Source of the DNA: Branchiostoma floridae
Taxonomy: Eukaryota; Chordata; Leptocardii; Amphioxiformes; Branchiostomatidae
Direction of reading: 5' to 3'
Assembly: GCF_000003815.2 (NCBI RefSeq)
Contig: NC_049995.1
Coordinates: forward strand, 8,102,447-8,166,446
DNA: 64,000 bases
A program made the position numbers and the translations under genes. Numbering within the stretch: position 1 is the first letter of the stretch; the number at the start of each line of letters is the position of its first letter. This document shows positions 55,607 to 64,000 of the stretch, piece after piece. Below the pieces are notes generated by a model that saw only the letters and a list, made by a program, of their open reading frames with translations, made no database searches and was not told the origin of the DNA.

Positions 55607-58600
55607 GTGAGTTCTAGGCTAAAATTTTACCATCATCATTGTGGAGTGTGTTTTTATGTCGAGGTTTTACGACGACAAGCATTTTTATCAAATTTGACTT
55701 TTCTAGTGATGTGACTTGGGTGACTGCTGCGTCGAAACACTTCAAACTTGAAGTTGAATCCTACAAAAAATTAAAGAAAATTGTAAGAGTGGATACCAAA
55801 TTACAGTATTGTTGCATCATCATAGTTACATGTAGATGCACATCGACGTAGTCTGCAAAATTTAATGTTCGCTGTTTTGAAGCTAATGTAATACTTCGGT
55901 ATGGTTTGGGTTATGTGTGAAACTGAAAGTGCTTTCTCGTGCGTCCTCTACTTCAAAATAAAGAAATTACGAAAATAACTCAAAACCTGAAGATTTCAGT
56001 AGTTAGCTAGCTCTTTCCTTGTAACCGTAATATGTTCGGAACTACTCTTGGTAGCTTTGCCAGCATTTGCGCAGCTGGAAAGTTTGGATACGATATCAAA
56101 TTTCCAATTGTTTTTTCCACAACACTATAGTACCTGCTCTCTGTATCCATTTTTCTGGGCATGTTGGTACATTACGACAAATGCGTCGAAGTTTTCGACT
56201 GTTTTCCAGTACGTGATGAAATATAGCACCCAGTGATGCAAGGTGTCTTGTCCCATCCCTTCTTTAATTGAACAGTCAACAACTCAGCGCTCTTTTAGGG
56301 AAGCCAAACGACATGCAGTTTTCACTGGGCAAACATGCGGCACAGTCGAGTCTTTGTCTCGCCCCTATTGGTCACCTTTTGTTGATGCGTTCCCGCTTCT
56401 TACACCATGAATGGACCACTGAAACGTTAGTAGTGCAAACAGAACTCGCTACGCACCAGTTTTTAGAGGAAGAGAGCCTCTGTGTGTGGTTGGCTGTTTT
56501 AGGTCAGTTGTTTTAGGGAAAAAAAAGACAAATCTCTCAAAGTACTACAAGAGGACATGCGCATGATGCTGGTATTGTGAGATAGAAAAGAGCATCAATT
56601 TCACCTATAAACAAAATGCAAAGACAAAGTCTTTCATATGGTGATGAAATCATTTTTTTCGTATGAACGATGTAATATCTTTGCAGGGCAAGGTGTAGAA
56701 ATGCGACATTTTTTTTCGGACAATGCAAGCTGCTTTTTTTAACAGGAAAAAAAGATGCACATGTTACCTTATGAATATTCAACCCAAGTGTTGAATAAAA
56801 GATTCACTTACAGAGGAAGCACCTGCCCATATACTGTCTTTTCATTAGGAAAAAAAGGAGGGAAAAAATATGATGAATCTAAAATCTTTAGGAAAAGGAA
56901 AATGCAAGTGCTAAAAAGCTAAATATGTGGGTTTTTTTAGTGCTTTTATGGGCTTTGTGTTTGTTTTTGGAAGTAAATTGAGTCTGAAATTGTACAATTC
57001 ACACCTAGTTAAGAACTGGTGCCCCCAATTCACAGCTTCCAGCCCCCTTTTGAAGTGAAAATACAAGCCCTTGTGCCAGTAACAAAATTCATTTAGCACC
57101 CTTACACAAAATGGATTGTTGTGTATTGTAAAACTTCAACCTTGCCAAACCCACATCCTAAACTAGCACCTTACATAGCACCTATAACTGTAGTAAAGTC
57201 AAAAAAAAGAACAGTTACAGAAACAGAAAAATCGTAGCTTTGAAATTTTGTTTTTGCTCGTCATGCCTTTGGAACCAGCTTTGACACAAATCTTTGGTAG
57301 ACTCCTTAGAAATTAGGACTCAAGAAAGTTATTGTGTTGGGATATTTCAAGTCAGAGTTGAGGGATTTAAAGGTGTACGCATGTCACGATTTTGCCTTTA
57401 GGGCCGGAAGCTCTGTTTCTGGCTGGAAACCTTCCATTGTTGTGTAGTATTTGCCGCAATCCAGAAAACCCCAGATGATGCCAGTTGCAGCTGGTTTCCT
57501 TTCTTCAAGCACAAGATTTCTACTATTTGATGTGTCAAAACCTCTTGTATCTTTAAAGTTCGTCAAAGGAAAAGAACTTCGTATGAACAATTCTCTCGTT
57601 AGGCTACCAACGGAAACGTAAATTCAATAGAGCATTTTGGTTTGAGTCTATAGCAAATCAATTACGACGGAATCTAAGAAAAGACTGCGCAGTAGAACTG
57701 GGAATGCAACAGTTGAAACGGAAAGGTAGAAGAATTGCGTACGAGTGGTAAATGTAGACCATATTTTTACCGTATAGTGAAGAATAGCTGCTTGAGCCGT
57801 CAATTACTAAGTTCCCTGCAATGAAAACCACCTTTTGTATGTGTCAAGCGCAGGTGACTGTACCTGTCCAAAGTGTTTGGTACTACCATCACTAGATGAG
57901 TCATAGAATAATCATCTGACTCTTTAGACTTAGAACAAGACACCGTATTCCTCGTGATTGTGAACAAAAGACAAGTAGAAGTTGGTGCCAAGACGTCTTT
58001 TTTGTCAAGACGTTTTGGCAACGACTTCACAAAAGAAGTCTTACGCATAGGCTAGATTTCTAAGGAGGAAGTCTCACGACATTCCTTTAGTTAGTCATGT
58101 GCAGTCGTGTGTGTACTAATACTACTGAGAAGAATTTGAACAAATCTCTCCCAACGTTTTTATCGTCTTTGATTGTGTAAGTCGTGACGAAGATCACGAC
58201 AAAACGGCGTAAAATATGCAGCCTTTTTAGGATGTATATGAAAAGTTGTGGGATACTGCCAAACCTATATAACCGACTACCACTACACAAGGACTACTTG
58301 GCCAGTGCGACCACTTTTTTTAGCTTTAGCAAGCATTAAACTTAAAGTTCCTGTCTATACTAGTATAGTGACCACCTGTCCACATAGTCATTAGACCAGA
58401 TTTTTTCTGTCTCAACTTCAAGTGATTTTTTGGGCAGTTTTGATTTTCTTCTCTAAGTAGGCACAGAAAATAGTGTAGAACAAGTTGCAGAAAATGTCTA
58501 GTGTAAAAAAAGAAAGACGCAACACCAAAAATTTTAAAAGTTGTACAATCTAAGTCTGTATTGGGCGTGTTACAAAGCTAAAAACGGTGCTACTCTCGTG

Positions 58601-60723
58601 GTTGTGCAATCTTTCCGTATGTGCCGCAACACCTACGATGACCTGAGCACGCGGCGGTGGCGTATTGTTTACTTTGAGTCACGCCGTGCGACAAGCGGAC
58701 TGAAGTCTTCTTAATGACCAACGGCTGGAATGAGTCACACATCTCGTTTTACACCTAGGCTAGAACAAACAATGTTGGTCAGGTGACAATTGTGTACACT
58801 TGTGTGGATTTCAAAGGGTTGCATCATACCCTGTGCATAACAGTTGGAGCAGTGCCATGGGGAAATAAGGGGGAAATCTTTGCAACACAAAATCATCACA
58901 ATAGTTCATCTGTGTTCGTAGTCAGTTAAATGTAGTACAGGGCTCTTTTTCAACAATGAATTGTAGTGAATTTTTGCCAGTCTTTTTTTGCAGTGTTCTT
59001 CAAAATTCAAATGGTTCAATTTCAGCTTTACCCAATTTTTTGTGCTTTTACAACTAAGACCTTTTTTGTGCTTTTGAGAACTTTTTACACGAGTGTATCC
59101 AATGTAATTGCAAAATGTCTTTATATATAGCAGCATGTATGTATAAAATCATGTGTAGCAATAAACAATGATCTTAATGTTGCGATAATTCAAGTTTTTA
59201 ACTGCCAAATCATCCTTACTTAGAAAGATGCATGAATTTTTCCAGTTTTAGAAGTTGTTCAACACCAAAAGTGTGTGTCACGATATCATACCCAGCTGTT
59301 ACACACACAAGTTACTCATGCTCACACCCTACATTGTGATGTGGCAATGTGGATACAATGACATCATGTAGTGGAAAAACTTCACACCAACTCGCTACAT
59401 ACTCCCCTCTCTCCTTACCTCTGTGATAATTAAAACCTAATTGATTTGTTTAATTTGGATGTGTTAATTGGATTCTACTGCAGCTTGGCTTCCAAAAATC
59501 AAGCCAATTTTTGTTGGTTAACTGGTTCACAATGAGTTGTACTACTGCATGCTTGTATAAATTGCTTTCTGTTAAATTTACTCATTATAATGGTATAGTA
59601 TATACAAACCATTACCCAATTCTGGTTATTCTGTTCCAAAATTATCACAGTTGTCCTAGCTAGCTTATATGTCGCTTAGGAAATTTCCATGAGATTGCTA
59701 CGCGATTTCCTGCGAGCATTAGGCCTCGGATAATCGGGTTAAACCGCCACGAAGGTCGCATACTCCAGTATGCAAATGAGGTGGGCGTGACCGGTGGCAC
59801 GAAGGGGTGGGTTGTTGCATCACTCCGTGTGTAATAGGGGGGCAATTTCTGGTCATAGGACCAGTATGTACACAAACAGCATGTGATTCTGTTTTGAACT
59901 GAAGTCTGATGTAATTCTGCATTGCAAAACTGTTTTGTATTTCATTCAACAAATTATCTTGTGACCATCTTGAAATACTGGTGACACTATGTACATGTAC
60001 AAGTAAACATTGCCTTGTGTTGCATCATGTGTGTTAGTGTTATAGTCTCTTCAGTGTCTTGGTATTTTCAGTATCCTTGATTCTTGAACTGGAGTCATAA
60101 CATAGCTTATGATTTAATATCCAGAACATTCTAGAACATTCTGTTTACAACTAGATGCTTAGCTTTTTTTGTTGTTGCAAAATCACTGACTGGTGAATAA
60201 TGAAAACATTTTTTTGTGTGTGTGAATTCTGTCTATTAACTTGGTATAGTATGCAGAAGAAAAAGATGAAAATATGAATAAAATGAGAATCCAATTTTTT
60301 TCTATGTTTGGGACTTAAATTCTTATGTATATATTGTATGCAGATTCGAAATGCAGTCAAAAGCAATGGCAAAAAATGATGTTGAAATTTTTTGGTGTTG
60401 ACAATTTTTTGTTGTTGTGTTTCCGCGCAGGTTTTAGAGATCAGTCGTTACCGTGAGGCCATGGCAGCTAACTTCAACGTACTACCTCACGACAATGTCA
60501 ACCAGATCGTAGAAGTCATCCTCGGCAACAAGAACGCTTACGTTTTCTTCGAGCGTAGTCACGGCGACATGCACTCGTACGTGCGGAACAAGCGCCGGCT
60601 GAAGGAAGAAGAGGCCGTGTGGTTGTTCTTCCAGATCGTGTCCGCGGTCGCTCACTGTCACGATAACGGGGTCGTGCTACGAGACCTCAAGCTGCGAAAG
60701 TTCGTCTTCCAAGACCCAGAAAA
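55358..60723 (+). CDS. TRIB (TRIB1/2-like): Tribbles pseudokinase, 5' part (exons 1 and 2; continues beyond the window)
   Basis: Exons 55358-55606 (83 codons, phase 0) and 60431-60723 (97 codons plus 2 bases, phase 2) give the first 180 residues. The start [11 protein letters not shown] resembles the vertebrate TRIB2 start. A Ser/Pro-rich linker is followed by [13 protein letters not shown] and FVCK, whose Lys83 is the equivalent of the kinase beta-3 lysine. Then come [46 protein letters not shown] and the Tribbles catalytic loop [10 protein letters not shown] (residues 165-174), where HRD is replaced by LRD. In the family this protein is a scaffold that recruits substrates to the COP1 ubiquitin ligase and binds MAPK kinases, with weak or no catalysis. 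The C-lobe and C-terminal tail are outside the window. Whether it is co-orthologous to TRIB1, 2 and 3 needs a tree. Confidence 0.93.
55607..60430. other. Tribbles intron 1
   Basis: 4.8 kb of AT-rich sequence with no recognised element or coding content. An octamer ATGCAAAT occurs at about 59769-59776. Confidence 0.6.
60431..60723 (+). CDS. TRIB (TRIB1/2-like): Tribbles exon 2
   Basis: Acceptor TTTCCGCGCAG, donor CCAGAAAA then GTAAGT. Codon use is strongly GC3-biased against an AT-rich intron. It encodes the rest of the N-lobe, the alpha-E helix and the catalytic loop. The next exon, expected to start with the SLE segment that replaces DFG in this family, was not found before 64000. Confidence 0.95.
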
Positions 60724-60784
60724 GTAAGTTTCCCCATTTCTAAGACAACCATAATGTTTTTACTCATAAGATGAAACACCTGTT

Positions 60785-60960
60785 TTGTAAAAAGCCCTAT
60801 TGCAAAATACTGCAGTCTTGTGAAAAAAGACTTACTGCAAAATACTGCAGTCTTATAAAAAGCCTTACTGCAAAATACTGCAGTCTTGGGAAAAAAAGAG
60901 TTGCTGCAGTAAGGTTTTTTACAAGGCTGCAGTATTTTGCAATAAGGCTTTTAACAAAAC
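60785..60960. repeat. Tandem plus inverted CTGCAGTATTTTGCA repeats in Tribbles intron 2
   Basis: GCAAAATACTGCAGTCTT occurs three times in direct orientation about 36-38 bases apart. It is then inverted as GCTGCAGTATTTTGCAATAA, with AAGGCTTTTAACAAAACAAG facing CTTTTTACAAAACAGG-type sequence. It behaves as a foldback element. Confidence 0.8.
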
Positions 60961-61327
60961 AAGTGTTTTGAAAAGATCGAAATCCATCCACGGTGGTAAA
61001 AAAATACGCGGGTGATGTTGACAGAACCTTTTGAGCCGCGGAAGTGTCCACTTCCCGCATGTTTAGATTACCTCAGGTTAGAAGGAAGTTGTTTGTTGGA
61101 TGAGACGGGGTTTTAGGTTTCTGTGTCAGTACAAGAGCTAACTGTACAGTATAGTAGGCGTTTGTTTTGTAGGCTGGGTCTTAGATAGTTATCCGAACCA
61201 GAATCTCAAGTGTTTTGAGTAAGGGTCAGTTAGTGAAGTCTTTTCCCATGATGGTGTGTTGTTCAGTGCTTTTACTAATTTAGCTACAGTGCTCTTCAAC
61301 TTTTTTGTCTTTCTTTTTAGTTCTTTT

Positions 61328-61552
61328 TAATGTTGGTTCACCTTTATCTGTGGGGTGACCTATATCTGTTGCTTCCCCTAAAAACGTGGTTTTTAGGAAT
61401 ATCAAGTCAACGGACTTGGTTTCAAATTGTAAGATTTTAATACATATTTCAGTTTGAAACCACTGTCCACCGATTTCATATCCCTTTAAACTCTCTGTTT
61501 TTAGATACAACAGATATAGGTTACCCCACGGATAAAGGTGAACTAGTGTTAC
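61328..61552. mobile_element. Foldback MITE, TTTATCCGCGGGGTAACC family, copy 6
   Basis: The left end is TTCACCTTTATCTGTGGGGT then GACCTATATCTGTTG. The right end is CAACAGATATAGGTTACCCC then ACGGATAAAGGTGAACTAG. It lies in Tribbles intron 2. Confidence 0.88.
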
Positions 61553-61739
61553 ATATTGTTATATTTTTATAAATATTGCAAAAAAAGGTAAATAGAAAAA
61601 GAAATATAGGGTAGGGTTTTACCGTTACAAGGTCTATATTTCATATCTCCTGAAGTTCCAGGAAATATTCTACATGCCTTTAAGCTTTGCATATCTTTGC
61701 CTGACAGAGTTCAAAGCCCCTTTAAAGAAAGATATTCCT

Positions 61740-61960
61740 GGCACATATATATGACTGGGAATCCATTATCAGGGTTTGGGGCACAAAGGCATGCGGAGAA
61801 ATTAATGGATATAGAGGGAAGTCGGATTCCGCTGACGGGTCCCGCAGTGACGTCAATCGCTCATTAACGGGAATAGCTCGGGCGAGATTGCGTGGAAATT
61901 TGAATTCGGTCGACGAGGTTATGTGTAAATGTCTGTGGTGGCGTCTTCTTTGCCCTTGAG
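61740..61960. promoter_or_regulatory. Candidate intronic regulatory block with a perfect CRE
   Basis: A compositionally distinct, less AT-rich block with TGACGTCA at 61848-61855, TCATTAACGG and GAAATTTGAATTCGG. It stands out inside AT-rich intron 2 of Tribbles and is not a recognisable repeat or exon. Its enhancer role is speculative. Confidence 0.25.
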
Positions 61961-62630
61961 CAAGCTTCCATGTTGTAAGGTACTTTTGTGTGCAGAAATA
62001 CTGCATTGAGAAGTTGGTGCCAAAATTACAAGTACCCTTGGCTATGCTATCCTTTTATGTGTTGAAGAGCAATTTTATGAAGATTAATGCTTTTTATGTT
62101 TGCCAGGAAGGTTATGCTTTTTTGAGACATAACTTTCCAGGAAAATTCTTTAATATCATTTTTCATCCTTATGACGACTTGTGTTATTTGAGTAGAGAGG
62201 GTTGTCAGCTGATATAGCTATGCAAATGAGGACCTTATTTGCATAATCAATTAGAAACCTTGCAGATGCATTATTTTGTGAAGTCACAGAAATCTAGTTG
62301 ACAGATTTTTTTACTGCTGAATTTACACGAAACAAGGTACACGTCCTTGATATTGGCCGTGTGATCTTGTTAGCTGCCCACAGTAGAACTAAGGTTGATA
62401 TTCTCCACCCAGACAAACGTCTTGAAAGACGTGCCGAATGTACAGAACAGACAGACTTGGAGTCAGCAATAATGACTGTTTGCGTATCCCTTACCGTTGG
62501 CATGGGCCCAGGACTTGGTGCATTGAAGTCTGTCTGCCCTGTTGGCAGGTGGAAGCCAGCCAAAATGTGGTACACAATCCTATCTTATGTCTGGAGCTAG
62601 ACATGCCGACAAACCAATTCATACCGGGTC

Positions 62631-62993
62631 CAGGGTTCTAGCCAGGATTTTATTTTAGCATAGTGGGAATGGCATAGCAGCCAAGCAACAAATCAGGAGA
62701 TTGTGTGGAAGGGGCATCTTGGCTCCTCCACGGTGAGATTTTGACAAGGTAGAGTTAAAAGTTGGCACTCTGTTAACATCACATGTAATGTGAGGGATTT
62801 TTTGGTCAGTTTTGAATGGCATATCATCATTTTTCATTGTTCAGACATTGATTAGACATTGTTGAACAAGCAAATGACAGCAAAGCACCAATACACTGGT
62901 TAAAAATAAGCATAGTGGCCCTTATGTTAGCGTAGTGGTCCCAAATTTTAGCGTAGTGGCCCACTACGCTAAGATGCACTAGCTAGAACCCTG
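62631..62993. mobile_element. hAT-like non-autonomous element with CAGGGTTCTAGCCAG ends
   Basis: The left end CAGGGTTCTAGCCAG is inverted on the right as CTAGCTAGAACCCTG. The interior has repeated TTAGCGTAGTGG(C/T)CC phrases and their inverse CCACTACGCTAAGATG. Its flanks (GCCGACAAACCAATTC and TACCCTTCAAT) match an uninterrupted paralogous site at about 63121-63152. No transposase frame is present. Confidence 0.75.
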
Positions 62994-63499
62994 TACCCTT
63001 CAATGTCTCTCTGTACAGTCCCTACCAGGTTGCATGTAACACTGTCGAAACTGCGCAAGAAAGCCGCTCATTGGATTGCTAAACTGTTGATAAAATGTCT
63101 GGAGCTAGAATTAGTAGAAATGCCGACGAACCAATTTGTTGTACCCTTCAATCTCTCTTGAAAAGCATGATGTAACATTATAACAATGTAACAGTAGTCT
63201 ATGTTTACGTGTGCGGATTTAGAGCAACTTCACAAGTGTCTCTTTTCGCTGCGGAAGGGACCGCGTATCCGGTCTTGGGTCCGTTCCAGCGATAGACCAA
63301 GGAGAAATATTTGCTCTGTCTGGGTTGGTAGACTTTTTGGCAAGTCTCCCATCTTTATTGCGCAACTTTTTTAATGCCCCTCGGCTTTGGACACTGTATA
63401 CAAAAGTTTGTACAAAAAGGCTATGTTGTTGTTTTTCAAAGGTATTTGGGTTCAAATGTTAGAATATATGCAACCATGCTACAAAGTATATTGAAACTG

Positions 63500-63676
63500 C
63501 AGGGTTAGTGCATTTTTAGCGTAAAGGGACCACTACACTATATTCTCAACCACCATACTAAAATAAGGACCACTACGCTAATTTTCGACATTCACTTGTG
63601 GAACAATGTCAATCCAATATGATGATATGTCACTCCGAAAATTCTTCAAATTACATGTCATCCTGGCTAGAACCCT
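63500..63676. mobile_element. Short relative of the CAGGGTTCTAGCCAG hAT-like element
   Basis: CAGGGTTAGTGCATTTTTAG at the left and CCTGGCTAGAACCCTT at the right are degenerate inverted ends. The interior contains GGACCACTACGCTAAT, also present in inverse in the element at 62631. Flanking duplication is unclear. Confidence 0.5.
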
Positions 63677-64000
63677 TAACTGATAGTCATACTTGCACAA
63701 TGTTTAAAAAAGCCGCATGTTTTACCACAAATAAAATACCACATCCGTCTTCAAATACAGCTCTTTCATTTCGCTATATGAAAATTTCTATAAGTCTTTC
63801 TGTATACTCTCATATGCACAAATGGGAATGTCTTGCTATGCATAATTCATGGCTCAGTTTGACGCAGGCACGCGGGAAGACGAAGGAATGCTTAACGTTC
63901 CTTGCAATTTCCGACTGACAAATGACCTTGCCGCGTGACGCCCTTGGTTGGATCCGTCTGCTGAGATTGTGTGTAGCGATAATTAACTTGAGGAATTCAC
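63677..64000. other. Tribbles intron 2, right edge of window
   Basis: No exon was recognised up to the window end. Confidence 0.45.

Noticed and set aside
62298..62600. 100-codon plus-strand frame
   Set aside because: Lies in Tribbles intron 2 next to repeats and shows no domain.

Overview
The window reads as invertebrate chordate genomic DNA, most probably amphioxus (Branchiostoma). The grounds are intron-rich genes with small exons and GT/AG junctions, a chordate-type Tribbles gene, secreted mosaic proteins built from sushi, EGF and thrombospondin modules, and a very high density of short foldback transposons. The species call is inference. A 100-base run of N at 11001-11100 is an assembly gap.

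Layout. Bases 1-27.8 kb are gene-poor. They hold tandem repeats (370-975, 2806-3165, 5692-5993, 15681-15965), microsatellites, foldback elements of several families, tRNA-derived SINE pieces and one LINE 3' fragment. A single isolated 127-base open exon-like block (3200-3326, minus) is the only coding candidate there. From 27.98 to 49.56 kb lie two complete head-to-tail plus-strand genes that I could assemble exon by exon. Gene A (27978-35875, 7 coding exons, 227 codons) encodes a signal peptide, a cysteine-rich sushi-like module, a sushi/CCP module, a calcium-binding EGF module and a short Pro/Thr tail. Gene B (38660-49564, 6 coding exons, 311 codons) encodes a signal peptide, the same two sushi-type modules, two thrombospondin type 1 repeats and a matching tail. 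Their first two coding exons total 76 bases in both, their CCP exon is 198 bases in both, and every intron after the first is phase 1. They are tandem paralogues in which the module between CCP and tail differs: EGF in A, TSP1 x2 in B.

From 54.4 kb to the right edge is the 5' part of a Tribbles pseudokinase gene: a GC-rich presumed leader, exon 1 (55358-55606), a 4.8 kb intron and exon 2 (60431-60723). The rest of the kinase-like domain lies beyond 64000. A 25-base near-palindrome made of two C/EBP-ATF-like half sites lies at 53501-53525, upstream of this gene.

Mobile DNA is heavy in the introns and spacers. One foldback MITE family (terminal motif near CTTTATCCGCGGGGTAACC) has six paired copies and one single-ended copy. 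A hAT-like non-autonomous element at 40781-41154 has a perfect 8-base target duplication, and a 156-base foldback at 47099-47254 has a 9-base one. The secreted paralogues and Tribbles show no evident functional link; they are simply neighbours. All exon boundaries were assigned by eye from reading frame, splice dinucleotides and domain logic, without transcripts.
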